64,000 nucleotides of DNA from Ambrosia x helenae. Taxonomy: Eukaryota > Streptophyta > Magnoliopsida > Asterales > Asteraceae. The position numbers and the translations under genes were made by a program. The stretch covers positions 28,849,992 to 28,913,991 of the forward strand of contig CM061224.1 of assembly GCA_030844895.1 (NCBI GenBank), written 5' to 3'. Numbering within the stretch: position 1 is the stretch's first letter; the number at the start of each line of letters is the position of its first letter. Positions 11,484 through 22,706 of the stretch are shown here, in pieces. Below the pieces are notes generated by a model. That model was not told the DNA's origin and did not search any database. It saw only the letters and a program-made list of their open reading frames with translations.

Positions 11484-12154
11484 TGTTAGTGCATTATTCA
11501 TGTATGTCCCTAGCTAGTGATCCGGTACAGAATGTCGAAGGTTCAGATAATCAGAAAACGACCAAGATTTAAACATGAAGTCAATCCAATCAATAGTCGA
11601 GGGGGAGTTTGTAGATGCACGTATTGCGACTAGTGATTGGATCTACAATGTTAACATGTGTTAAAAAGTGCTGATTACATGTGTTAAAAAGTGCTGATGG
11701 GTTGAAAGTGGAAAAAGTGGGCGAAGGTGGAAATATAGTGGAAAAAGTGGGCGAATGTAGAATCATACTGGGCGAATGTGGAAAGATTCCACATTCGACC
11801 ATTCACACTGGGCGAATGTGGAAAGTGTCCACATTCGCACCATGAAAAGGGGCGAACCTGCAGACATTATAAATAGATTTTGAGTATTTGTGATAAAAAA
11901 GAGTTTTCAGTTGTGCGTGTGTTAAGGTCAGGTTCGAGGTCAATTTGTAATAGTGTGTGTTTGATCTAGAATAACGTGTAAGTCGTTGTAAAAGCTTATT
12001 TGACAAAAGTTAATCTATGAAAAGATGTTGAAAATGATCTTAATTGTGTTTTGATTAGAGTTTTATCAATTTGTTCAGAACTAGGGTTTCCGCACCTGGT
12101 TTTGTAACTTGTATGATCATATAATCCTGTTTTAGTCAAATTCTTTCGCTTACA
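11484..12154 (+). repeat. Array LTR 1 (outer left)
   Basis: It starts TGTTAGTGCA and ends CGCTTACA. U3 holds forward GGGCGAA words at 11719, 11749, 11770, 11810 and 11850 with inverted copies between them. TATAAATA lies at 11868-11875. It has one extra A in the run GATAAAAAAGAG compared with LTRs 2-4. It carries CCTGCAGAC before the TATA box, like LTR 4. Confidence 0.95.
11719..11875 (+). promoter_or_regulatory. Phased hairpin modules and TATA box in the array LTR
   Basis: Forward copies of GGGCGAATGTGGAA or close variants start at 11770, 11810 and 11850, exactly 40 bp apart, with further copies at 11719 and 11749. Inverted copies (TTCCACATTCGACC and TCCACATTCGC) sit at 11787 and about 11829, so the first forward/inverted pair can fold as a 14-bp stem with a 3-nt loop. 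TATAAATA follows 18 bp after the last copy starts. The arrangement recurs in LTRs 2-4. The role in transcription is inferred from its position. Confidence 0.8.
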
Positions 12155-12157
12155 AAG

Positions 12158-12170
12158 TGGTATCAGAGCC
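12158..12170 (+). promoter_or_regulatory. Primer-binding site, array unit 1
   Basis: TGGTATCAGAGCC, initiator-Met tRNA type, lies 3 bp after LTR 1. Equivalent sites follow LTR 2 (17125-17137) and LTR 3 (22093-22105), so each unit has its own. Confidence 0.92.
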
Positions 12171-12458
12171 ATACGGATCATACAACAACAAATTTGATAA
12201 ACTCAGAGCTGATTTGGACATGTTTTTGATCAAAATACATCTGTTTTTGCATGAAAATGGTTTTTGAGTGTTTTTGATTGATTTGAAGTTGATTTTGTGG
12301 TTAAAATCTAAAATTCCAAGAATTAAAGTTGCTCCAAATCAATTCCGAATCATAACCTGATTAAGATCATTCAAATCCACAAACTTTTGAAAATCAGAGA
12401 TCAAAATAACCGTTTTTCAAAGTGTAACCGTTTTTCAAATCTGAATTTTTCTCAAACT

Positions 12459-12706
12459 GGGCGAACCTGGAGTCATATTGGGCGAACCTGGAATTTTTTG
12501 GGCGAACCTGGAACTGTAGTGGGCGAACCTGAAAATTTTTGGGCGAACGTGGAATAGAAGTGGTCGAACGTAGACATTTTTGGGCGAACGTGGAATTTGA
12601 ATTTGATATTCTACATTCTAGTGGTTATTCTACATTCGGCCGATACTTTTGGGCGAACGTGGAATCAAAAGGGGCGAACGTAGAATTACCAGGGGCGAAC
12701 GTAGAA
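12459..12706 (+). repeat. Leader array of GGGCGAAC words, about 20.5-bp period
   Basis: Ten forward copies of GGGCGAAC(C/G)T(G/A)GAA lie between the primer site and the gag start. The first seven begin at 12459, 12480, 12500, 12521, 12541, 12562 and 12582, so spacing alternates 21/20 bp. Two inverted copies (TTCTACATTCTAG and TTCTACATTCGGCC) follow near 12609 and 12628, then three more forward copies at 12651, 12672 and 12693. The same array begins at 17426 and 22394 in the other units. The copies are close to two DNA helical turns apart. Function unknown; packaging signal, dimerisation element, or protein-binding array are options. Confidence 0.85.
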
Positions 12707-12770
12707 TTTAGTGCCTAAAAATTTCGACCTGATTTGAGAAATTTTTTTTTGAGATATTTTTGTTGGAAAA

Positions 12771-14531
12771 ATGATTAATTACATGGCCGTATGTAGAACG
12801 GATGAGGAGATCAAAGCTCTAGTCGAAGCTGAAAGAAAGCAACAACAATTACAGAGACAAAATTCTCAAGCGGACAACATTTGGGGATTTCCAATGACAT
12901 CGAAACCAACTGATGAAATGGTACATGTTAACAAGTGTGTTAACAGAGACGGTGTTCATAGGAATGTTGTATGTTTAGTCAAACAAATGAGACATGATGA
13001 TTCCAGTGAATTGTTAAAGAGTGATTTGAGTTCTGATACGAGTTCAGAACAAAGTACATCAGAACAGAGTGATATTTCAAATGGTGATGCAAAATCTAAT
13101 AATGGTAATAAATCAGATGATGAGGTAACTGCTAGTTGTTCTAAATGTGTCAAGTTGAGTTGTGAATTGATGACACTTATTGAGGACAAACAGAAACTAG
13201 CAAATGAACTAGAAAATTGTAAAAACCAAATTAAAGTTTTTGAAAAGAATGAAAAAGATTTGTTAAATAAAATTGAATCTTTAAAGAAAGAAATGTTAGA
13301 AATGAATAAAAGTGTTTCAAAGAATACTTCCACATCAGAGTTGGAAATCACAACACCTTGCGTTGTTAATTCTGATTCTGAAGTGAAACAAGTGTTTGAA
13401 CAGAAAACTGAAAATGTTGAAACAACTTCAGAATCTGAATCTGAAGAAAAACCCATATTCAGTTTTCCTGAAGGAGTTGAAGGATCCTACATGTTGGAAG
13501 GACATGACAAATTGATTTTCAACAAAGATTTTCTAATTGAGAATATCGAACAATCTCTACTTAAATGTATTTTTGTTGATAATATTGATTTGTTAAATCA
13601 ATTTAGAAATCAATTTGATCATCTTCATTTTGAACTCAGTCCTAACCAACATGAGAATAAAGAGGATCAAAAGAAAAATGTTGAAAATAAGAATGGTCCT
13701 GAAGTAAAGGGATCAAAACCAAACAAATCGAAAGGAAATGATCAGATGAAAAATTCTCATCAAAAGAATTCAAGAAATTTTTCATCTAGATCATATGACT
13801 ATTATGATTATTCATATAAATCTCGATTTGATGGTTATTGGGGAAACAACTCACCACAGTATTCTCATGGTTATGTTGAATGGAGAAACTGTTTTGAATG
13901 TGGTGAAGTTGGACACATTGCTGCTCATTGTCCCTATTGGTATTGGGATGACGGGTATGCATGTGATTTTGAAGAGTATATGTCTTGTTATAACTGCGGA
14001 GAGTGTGGGCATTTAGTTGCTTACTGTCCGTATGTTAAACAGAAACAGACCAAAGTGAAATTTGCTAGAAATTCAGGCAATGTCAGAAAGCCTGTATCCC
14101 CAAAACCAATCAAGAAGCAAAAGGGGAAACAGGTTGTGTATGACAATCGTAACAAAATTGCCTTGAATAAAAATGGAGATTGTGATAGGGTTGCTAAGGT
14201 AAGGGGGAGTTCTCAGGCTAAGTCTAAGAATAACTCTAAACCTGGGTCTTCATCAGTTAAGTCTGAGAAGATTCTAAACAAAGTTCAGAAGCAGGTGTCA
14301 AACATGAAACCTGAAAAGTCAAAAATCAAAACGATTTCAACAAAATCTAAAATAAACTCTGAACGTGTTTGGAAACCCAAATCACTTTCTAAGTCTATAG
14401 CAATTTCTACTTCAAATCAATCCATTGAAAAACCAATTGATTTTTCAAAAGGAGAATGGATTGATGTTCCGAAAATTGATGACCTTGGACGACCCATCAT
14501 TGTGAAGGGATGGGTGCCTCTCTCATGTTAA
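12771..14531 (+). CDS. Gag-like protein of the gag-only element, unit 1 (586 aa)
   Basis: This is a nucleocapsid-like protein that probably binds element RNA. It opens MINYMAVCRTDEEIKALV, then has an acidic serine-rich stretch, a probable coiled coil (about residues 123-190), and two CCHC knuckles: CFECGEVGHIAAHC (about 374-387) and CYNCGECGHLVAYC (about 406-419). A basic lysine/serine-rich tail follows. The usual N-terminal capsid domain of copia gag is missing, so it looks like the C-terminal portion of a Sirevirus gag. The reading frame is open and identical in all three units. The start ATG is the first in frame after the leader array; an in-frame ATG 4 codons later is possible. No pol enzymes follow, so replication would need helper proteins. 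Confidence 0.85.
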   Translation: MINYMAVCRTDEEIKALVEAERKQQQLQRQNSQADNIWGFPMTSKPTDEMVHVNKCVNRDGVHRNVVCLVKQMRHDDSSELLKSDLSSDTSSEQSTSEQSDISNGDAKSNNGNKSDDEVTASCSKCVKLSCELMTLIEDKQKLANELENCKNQIKVFEKNEKDLLNKIESLKKEMLEMNKSVSKNTSTSELEITTPCVVNSDSEVKQVFEQKTENVETTSESESEEKPIFSFPEGVEGSYMLEGHDKLIFNKDFLIENIEQSLLKCIFVDNIDLLNQFRNQFDHLHFELSPNQHENKEDQKKNVENKNGPEVKGSKPNKSKGNDQMKNSHQKNSRNFSSRSYDYYDYSYKSRFDGYWGNNSPQYSHGYVEWRNCFECGEVGHIAAHCPYWYWDDGYACDFEEYMSCYNCGECGHLVAYCPYVKQKQTKVKFARNSGNVRKPVSPKPIKKQKGKQVVYDNRNKIALNKNGDCDRVAKVRGSSQAKSKNNSKPGSSSVKSEKILNKVQKQVSNMKPEKSKIKTISTKSKINSERVWKPKSLSKSIAISTSNQSIEKPIDFSKGEWIDVPKIDDLGRPIIVKGWVPLSC

Positions 14532-14590
14532 TTGTTTAATAAGTGTGCAGATTGTTCCAGACAGACCTATTAGCTATTCTTTGATAAGTT

Positions 14591-14605
14591 GATAGTGGAG
14601 CATCT
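14591..14605 (+). pseudogene. Relic of the pol protease active site, unit 1
   Basis: GAT-AGT-GGA-GCA-TCT encodes D-S-G-A-S, the copia protease active-site motif, 60 bp after the gag stop and in the position where pol begins in relatives. No further pol domain follows. This suggests the element arose by deletion of most of pol from an autonomous copia element. Equivalent relics occur in units 2 and 3. Confidence 0.6.
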
Positions 14606-16451
14606 GTATACACACTATTTATTGGAGAGGTGAAGGTCAAGGAAGGGTTATTGAAGAAGGAAAACATGATTTCAACAGAGAGGAGTGTTTGTAGTCTGTC
14701 TCCAACCTGTGAAGCCAGAAAAAGTTGCAATCTCTTGCAATTGCTCTCAGGTGTTGGATTTCAATAACAGATACGACAAAATGGTTTGCTAATTGAAAAA
14801 TCTTAATGAGTCTAGTAATCTGTGTGGAAAATGGTTTTTAAAACTCAGTGGGTAAACCGCATCGGATATCATTTTTTTTTTCTTCAAAAGTTTAAAAATC
14901 CAAAAATATGCTTATTTTTAGATTTTTAGGGGGAGAAAATTTCAGAAAAATCAAAATAAAAAAATTAAAAAAATCAAAAATGAGTTGTTCCTGGAGAAAA
15001 AGAGGAGATGATAGTACATCAGTGGACTGTCAGACTACTCTAAAAACAAAAATAATTTGATAAACATTGAGTAGCCACTACAATTATATATTGGTAGACT
15101 TGAAATCAAAGTTTAAAGTTCAGCATGGTGATATAAATTTAAAATCAATAACTGATAATCATGTGGATCAACGTATTGTTGGCATATGGTCTTAGTACCG
15201 AAATTTCGTTTGATAGATTGCCAAAATCGGAGGTTTCGGGTCGTTATATTGAAAGTTATCTGGGGATAGCCTAACTGATCTTTTGTCGTATTGATTTACG
15301 GACCTAGATCAGTCAGGGTATCTTATTAAAAGATCTTTAATGACAAAACCTTAAGTTACCGAATGAGGAACTTAACATGTGTGATGATAATCAAAGATTA
15401 TCTAATGCATCGTATCCAATCATTGATGCAAATCATGATTGATATTAGTCCTCACCCTGGTTGAGTGCATAAGTCGCTTTGAAGCATTAATTTGCTGACC
15501 TGTCACCACTGTGCCTCATACCTTGTAACTAACAGATAACTACAGTATAATCACGCGTTACAATGAAACTTTGCGCAATTCTAAATACGGGAATGTGTCG
15601 CGAATGCGGGGACCATAGATTTTTCAGTATCTAATATTACTATAATGTATCTAAAGTGCTGAGCAATGAATGATGATTTTGAGTTTAAGTGGACAAACAT
15701 ACTGGTAATGGTTGTAGGATGCTCAATGACAAAAACAGAAAATTGATCAAAAAGAGTTATGACTGACTGTTTCAATACTGATATGATCCTCTTAACCGGA
15801 AAAATTCACAAAAATATGTTGAATTTACTTTTATGCAATTACATTGGAAAATTCAAAAAGATTTTTGGTGTGTTTTAGCTTAAAGTTTGAAAAATCAAAA
15901 AGTTTTGTTTCAACTTTATTTTCGATAACCGATGATGGGATACTGAATGAGAATGCTCAGATACTTAAAAGTTGAAAAAGTTTTCAAAATTTCAAGTTTC
16001 TGGTACATATTGAAAATGGTGTATAGTTCAGGGGGAGAACTATTGAGGGTGAAAAGGAATGTGAAGAGTACTTCCGAGATTTTTGTCGTGTTTAACGCCG
16101 GTTGTAGTTTGTGCAGTTTTTAGTAAATTTTTCTGCAGAATCAAATACAACAGGTGCACTACTCATGACTCATCGACAAATTGTGTAACCGAACAAGACC
16201 CAAACCTGAACATCAAGATTACCAGAACAACAGAAGTTAGTAAGAGGTTAAAGAAATGATGAAGATTGAAGAAATCAAGATTATCGTCTATATTAATCTC
16301 TGGATTATCAAATGACAAAGCCAAGATTTCTTGAGTCTGTCTGAGATTTCAAAGCTTACTAGAGAGATAGACAGGAAAGTTTTCAATCAAGACTTGAAGA
16401 ATTGATAACTTTCTGCTTTGGTACATCACTAGCTAGGTCCAAGGGGGAGAT
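14606..16451. other. Non-coding 3' part of array unit 1 with polypurine tracts
   Basis: No ORF or domain is visible. GGGGGAG tracts occur near 14928, 16029 and just before LTR 2 (16442-16450). Multiple polypurine tracts ahead of the 3' LTR are a described Sirevirus trait. The last one is the likely functional tract. The equivalent regions of units 2 and 3 look the same. Confidence 0.7.
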
Positions 16452-17121
16452 TGTTAGTGCATTATTCATGTATGTCCCTAGCTAGTGATCCGGTACAGAA
16501 TGTCGAAGGTTCAGATAATCAGAAAACGACCAAGATTTAAACATGAAGTCAATCCAATCAATAGTCGAGGGGGAGTTTGTAGATGCACGTATTGCGACTA
16601 GTGATTGGATCTACAATGTTAACATGTGTTAAAAAGTGCTGATTACATGTGTTAAAAAGTGCTGATGGGTTGAAAGTGGAAAAAGTGGGCGAAGGTGGAA
16701 ATATAGTGGAAAAAGTGGGCGAATGTAGAATCATACTGGGCGAATGTGGAAAGATTCCACATTCGACCATTCACACTGGGCGAATGTGGAAAGTGTCCAC
16801 ATTCGCACCATGAAAAGGGGCGAACCTGACGACATTATAAATAGATTTTGAGTATTTGTGATAAAAAGAGTTTTCAGTTGTGCGTGTGTTAAGGTCAGGT
16901 TCGAGGTCAATTTGTAATAGTGTGTGTTTGATCTAGAATAACGTGTAAGTCGTTGTAAAAGCTTATTTGACAAAAGTTAATCTATGAAAAGATGTTGAAA
17001 ATGATCTTAATTGTGTTTTGATTAGAGTTTTATCAATTTGTTCAGAACTAGGGTTTCCGCACCTGGTTTTGTAACTTGTATGATCATATAATCCTGTTTT
17101 AGTCAAATTCTTTCGCTTACA
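16452..17121 (+). repeat. Array LTR 2 (inner)
   Basis: Same termini as LTR 1. It carries CCTGACGAC where the outer LTRs have CCTGCAGAC. It is shared between unit 1 (as 3' LTR) and unit 2 (as 5' LTR). Confidence 0.95.
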
Positions 17122-17738
17122 AAGTGGTATCAGAGCCATACGGATCATACAACAACAAATTTGATAAACTCAGAGCTGATTTGGACATGTTTTTGATCAA
17201 AATACATCTGTTTTTGCATGAAAATGGTTTTTGAGTGTTTTTGATTGATTTGAAGTTGATTTTGTGGTTAAAATCTAAAATTCCAAGAATTAAAGTTGCT
17301 CCAAATCAATTCCGAATCATAACCTGATTAAGATCATTCAAATCCACAAACTTTTGAAAATCAGAGATCAAAATAACCGTTTTTCAAAGTGTAACCGTTT
17401 TTCAAATCTGAATTTTTCTCAAACTGGGCGAACCTGGAGTCATATTGGGCGAACCTGGAATTTTTTGGGCGAACCTGGAACTGTAGTGGGCGAACCTGAA
17501 AATTTTTGGGCGAACGTGGAATAGAAGTGGTCGAACGTAGACATTTTTGGGCGAACGTGGAATTTGAATTTTGATATTCTACATTCTAGTGGTTATTCTA
17601 CATTCGGCCGATACTTTTGGGCGAACGTGGAATCAAAAGGGGCGAACGTAGAATTACCAGGGGCGAACGTAGAATTTAGTGCCTAAAAATTTCGACCTGA
17701 TTTGAGAAATTTTTTTTTGAGATATTTTTGTTGGAAAA

Positions 17739-19499
17739 ATGATTAATTACATGGCCGTATGTAGAACGGATGAGGAGATCAAAGCTCTAGTCGAAGCTGA
17801 AAGAAAGCAACAACAATTACAGAGACAAAATTCTCAAGCGGACAACATTTGGGGATTTCCAATGACATCGAAACCAACTGATGAAATGGTACATGTTAAC
17901 AAGTGTGTTAACAGAGACGGTGTTCATAGGAATGTTGTATGTTTAGTCAAACAAATGAGACATGATGATTCCAGTGAATTGTTAAAGAGTGATTTGAGTT
18001 CTGATACGAGTTCAGAACAAAGTACATCAGAACAGAGTGATATTTCAAATGGTGATGCAAAATCTAATAATGGTAATAAATCAGATGATGAGGTAACTGC
18101 TAGTTGTTCTAAATGTGTCAAGTTGAGTTGTGAATTGATGACACTTATTGAGGACAAACAGAAACTAGCAAATGAACTAGAAAATTGTAAAAACCAAATT
18201 AAAGTTTTTGAAAAGAATGAAAAAGATTTGTTAAATAAAATTGAATCTTTAAAGAAAGAAATGTTAGAAATGAATAAAAGTGTTTCAAAGAATACTTCCA
18301 CATCAGAGTTGGAAATCACAACACCTTGCGTTGTTAATTCTGATTCTGAAGTGAAACAAGTGTTTGAACAGAAAACTGAAAATGTTGAAACAACTTCAGA
18401 ATCTGAATCTGAAGAAAAACCCATATTCAGTTTTCCTGAAGGAGTTGAAGGATCCTACATGTTGGAAGGACATGACAAATTGATTTTCAACAAAGATTTT
18501 CTAATTGAGAATATCGAACAATCTCTACTTAAATGTATTTTTGTTGATAATATTGATTTGTTAAATCAATTTAGAAATCAATTTGATCATCTTCATTTTG
18601 AACTCAGTCCTAACCAACATGAGAATAAAGAGGATCAAAAGAAAAATGTTGAAAATAAGAATGGTCCTGAAGTAAAGGGATCAAAACCAAACAAATCGAA
18701 AGGAAATGATCAGATGAAAAATTCTCATCAAAAGAATTCAAGAAATTTTTCATCTAGATCATATGACTATTATGATTATTCATATAAATCTCGATTTGAT
18801 GGTTATTGGGGAAACAACTCACCACAGTATTCTCATGGTTATGTTGAATGGAGAAACTGTTTTGAATGTGGTGAAGTTGGACACATTGCTGCTCATTGTC
18901 CCTATTGGTATTGGGATGACGGGTATGCATGTGATTTTGAAGAGTATATGTCTTGTTATAACTGCGGAGAGTGTGGGCATTTAGTTGCTTACTGTCCGTA
19001 TGTTAAACAGAAACAGACCAAAGTGAAATTTGCTAGAAATTCAGGCAATGTCAGAAAGCCTGTATCCCCAAAACCAATCAAGAAGCAAAAGGGGAAACAG
19101 GTTGTGTATGACAATCGTAACAAAATTGCCTTGAATAAAAATGGAGATTGTGATAGGGTTGCTAAGGTAAGGGGGAGTTCTCAGGCTAAGTCTAAGAATA
19201 ACTCTAAACCTGGGTCTTCATCAGTTAAGTCTGAGAAGATTCTAAACAAAGTTCAGAAGCAGGTGTCAAACATGAAACCTGAAAAGTCAAAAATCAAAAC
19301 GATTTCAACAAAATCTAAAATAAACTCTGAACGTGTTTGGAAACCCAAATCACTTTCTAAGTCTATAGCAATTTCTACTTCAAATCAATCCATTGAAAAA
19401 CCAATTGATTTTTCAAAAGGAGAATGGATTGATGTTCCGAAAATTGATGACCTTGGACGACCCATCATTGTGAAGGGATGGGTGCCTCTCTCATGTTAA
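17739..19499 (+). CDS. Gag-like protein of the gag-only element, unit 2 (586 aa)
   Basis: The protein is identical to the unit 1 copy as far as I can see, with the same coiled coil, two CCHC knuckles and basic tail. It is preceded by LTR 2, a primer site and a leader array starting at 17426. The leader has one extra T relative to unit 1 (GAATTTTGATATT). Confidence 0.85.
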   Translation: MINYMAVCRTDEEIKALVEAERKQQQLQRQNSQADNIWGFPMTSKPTDEMVHVNKCVNRDGVHRNVVCLVKQMRHDDSSELLKSDLSSDTSSEQSTSEQSDISNGDAKSNNGNKSDDEVTASCSKCVKLSCELMTLIEDKQKLANELENCKNQIKVFEKNEKDLLNKIESLKKEMLEMNKSVSKNTSTSELEITTPCVVNSDSEVKQVFEQKTENVETTSESESEEKPIFSFPEGVEGSYMLEGHDKLIFNKDFLIENIEQSLLKCIFVDNIDLLNQFRNQFDHLHFELSPNQHENKEDQKKNVENKNGPEVKGSKPNKSKGNDQMKNSHQKNSRNFSSRSYDYYDYSYKSRFDGYWGNNSPQYSHGYVEWRNCFECGEVGHIAAHCPYWYWDDGYACDFEEYMSCYNCGECGHLVAYCPYVKQKQTKVKFARNSGNVRKPVSPKPIKKQKGKQVVYDNRNKIALNKNGDCDRVAKVRGSSQAKSKNNSKPGSSSVKSEKILNKVQKQVSNMKPEKSKIKTISTKSKINSERVWKPKSLSKSIAISTSNQSIEKPIDFSKGEWIDVPKIDDLGRPIIVKGWVPLSC

Positions 19500-21419
19500 T
19501 TGTTTAATAAGTGTGCAGATTGTTCCAGACAGACCTATTAGCTATTCTTTGATAAGTTGATAGTGGAGCATCTGTATACACACTATTTATTGGAGAGGTG
19601 AAGGTCAAGGAAGGGTTATTGAAGAAGGAAAACATGATTTCAACAGAGAGGAGTGTTTGTAGTCTGTCTCCAACCTGTGAAGCCAGAAAAAGTTGCAATC
19701 TCTTGCAATTGCTCTCAGGTGTTGGATTTCAATAACAGATACGACAAAATGGTTTGCTAATTGAAAAATCTTAATGAGTCTAGTAATCTGTGTGGAAAAT
19801 GGTTTTTAAAACTCAGTGGGTAAACCGCATCGGATATCATTTTTTTTTTCTTCAAAAGTTTAAAAATCCAAAAATATGCTTATTTTTAGATTTTTAGGGG
19901 GAGAAAATTTCAGAAAAATCAAAATAAAAAAATTAAAAAAATCAAAAATGAGTTGTTCCTGGAGAAAAAGAGGAGATGATAGTACATCAGTGGACTGTCA
20001 GACTACTCTAAAAACAAAAATAATTTGATAAACATTGAGTAGCCACTACAATTATATATTGGTAGACTTGAAATCAAAGTTTAAAGTTCAGCATGGTGAT
20101 ATAAATTTAAAATCAATAACTGATAATCATGTGGATCAACGTATTGTTGGCATATGGTCTTAGTACCGAAATTTCGTTTGATAGATTGCCAAAATCGGAG
20201 GTTTCGGGTCGTTATATTGAAAGTTATCTGGGGATAGCCTAACTGATCTTTTGTCGTATTGATTTACGGACCTAGATCAGTCAGGGTATCTTATTAAAAG
20301 ATCTTTAATGACAAAACCTTAAGTTACCGAATGAGGAACTTAACATGTGTGATGATAATCAAAGATTATCTAATGCATCGTATCCAATCATTGATGCAAA
20401 TCATGATTGATATTAGTCCTCACCCTGGTTGAGTGCATAAGTCGCTTTGAAGCATTAATTTGCTGACCTGTCACCACTGTGCCTCATACCTTGTAACTAA
20501 CAGATAACTACAGTATAATCACGCGTTACAATGAAACTTTGCGCAATTCTAAATACGGGAATGTGTCGCGAATGCGGGGACCATAGATTTTTCAGTATCT
20601 AATATTACTATAATGTATCTAAAGTGCTGAGCAATGAATGATGATTTTGAGTTTAAGTGGACAAACATACTGGTAATGGTTGTAGGATGCTCAATGACAA
20701 AAACAGAAAATTGATCAAAAAGAGTTATGACTGACTGTTTCAATACTGATATGATCCTCTTAACCGGAAAAATTCACAAAAATATGTTGAATTTACTTTT
20801 ATGCAATTACATTGGAAAATTCAAAAAGATTTTTGGTGTGTTTTAGCTTAAAGTTTGAAAAATCAAAAAGTTTTGTTTCAACTTTATTTTCGATAACCGA
20901 TGATGGGATACTGAATGAGAATGCTCAGATACTTAAAAGTTGAAAAAGTTTTCAAAATTTCAAGTTTCTGGTACATATTGAAAATGGTGTATAGTTCAGG
21001 GGGAGAACTATTGAGGGTGAAAAGGAATGTGAAGAGTACTTCCGAGATTTTTGTCGTGTTTAACGCCGGTTGTAGTTTGTGCAGTTTTTAGTAAATTTTT
21101 CTGCAGAATCAAATACAACAGGTGCACTACTCATGACTCATCGACAAATTGTGTAACCGAACAAGACCCAAACCTGAACATCAAGATTACCAGAACAACA
21201 GAAGTTAGTAAGAGGTTAAAGAAATGATGAAGATTGAAGAAATCAAGATTATCGTCTATATTAATCTCTGGATTATCAAATGACAAAGCCAAGATTTCTT
21301 GAGTCTGTCTGAGATTTCAAAGCTTACTAGAGAGATAGACAGGAAAGTTTTCAATCAAGACTTGAAGAATTGATAACTTTCTGCTTTGGTACATCACTAG
21401 CTAGGTCCAAGGGGGAGAT

Positions 21420-22089
21420 TGTTAGTGCATTATTCATGTATGTCCCTAGCTAGTGATCCGGTACAGAATGTCGAAGGTTCAGATAATCAGAAAACGACCA
21501 AGATTTAAACATGAAGTCAATCCAATCAATAGTCGAGGGGGAGTTTGTAGATGCACGTATTGCGACTAGTGATTGGATCTACAATGTTAACATGTGTTAA
21601 AAAGTGCTGATTACATGTGTTAAAAAGTGCTGATGGGTTGAAAGTGGAAAAAGTGGGCGAAGGTGGAAATATAGTGGAAAAAGTGGGCGAATGTAGAATC
21701 ATACTGGGCGAATGTGGAAAGATTCCACATTCGACCATTCACACTGGGCGAATGTGGAAAGTGTCCACATTCGCACCATGAAAAGGGGCGAACCTGACGA
21801 CATTATAAATAGATTTTGAGTATTTGTGATAAAAAGAGTTTTCAGTTGTGCGTGTGTTAAGGTCAGGTTCGAGGTCAATTTGTAATAGTGTGTGTTTGAT
21901 CTAGAATAACGTGTAAGTCGTTGTAAAAGCTTATTTGACAAAAGTTAATCTATGAAAAGATGTTGAAAATGATCTTAATTGTGTTTTGATTAGAGTTTTA
22001 TCAATTTGTTCAGAACTAGGGTTTCCGCACCTGGTTTTGTAACTTGTATGATCATATAATCCTGTTTTAGTCAAATTCTTTCGCTTACA
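21420..22089 (+). repeat. Array LTR 3 (inner)
   Basis: I see no difference from LTR 2, including the CCTGACGAC variant. It is shared between units 2 and 3. Confidence 0.95.
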
Positions 22090-22706
22090 AAGTGGTATCA
22101 GAGCCATACGGATCATACAACAACAAATTTGATAAACTCAGAGCTGATTTGGACATGTTTTTGATCAAAATACATCTGTTTTTGCATGAAAATGGTTTTT
22201 GAGTGTTTTTGATTGATTTGAAGTTGATTTTGTGGTTAAAATCTAAAATTCCAAGAATTAAAGTTGCTCCAAATCAATTCCGAATCATAACCTGATTAAG
22301 ATCATTCAAATCCACAAACTTTTGAAAATCAGAGATCAAAATAACCGTTTTTCAAAGTGTAACCGTTTTTCAAATCTGAATTTTTCTCAAACTGGGCGAA
22401 CCTGGAGTCATATTGGGCGAACCTGGAATTTTTTGGGCGAACCTGGAACTGTAGTGGGCGAACCTGAAAATTTTTGGGCGAACGTGGAATAGAAGTGGTC
22501 GAACGTAGACATTTTTGGGCGAACGTGGAATTTGAATTTTGATATTCTACATTCTAGTGGTTATTCTACATTCGGCCGATACTTTTGGGCGAACGTGGAA
22601 TCAAAAGGGGCGAACGTAGAATTACCAGGGGCGAACGTAGAATTTAGTGCCTAAAAATTTCGACCTGATTTGAGAAATTTTTTTTTGAGATATTTTTGTT
22701 GGAAAA

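Noticed and set aside
12956..13456. 166-aa minus-strand ORF, repeated at 17924 and 22892
   Set aside because: It is the antisense shadow of the gag coiled-coil region and shows no domain of its own.
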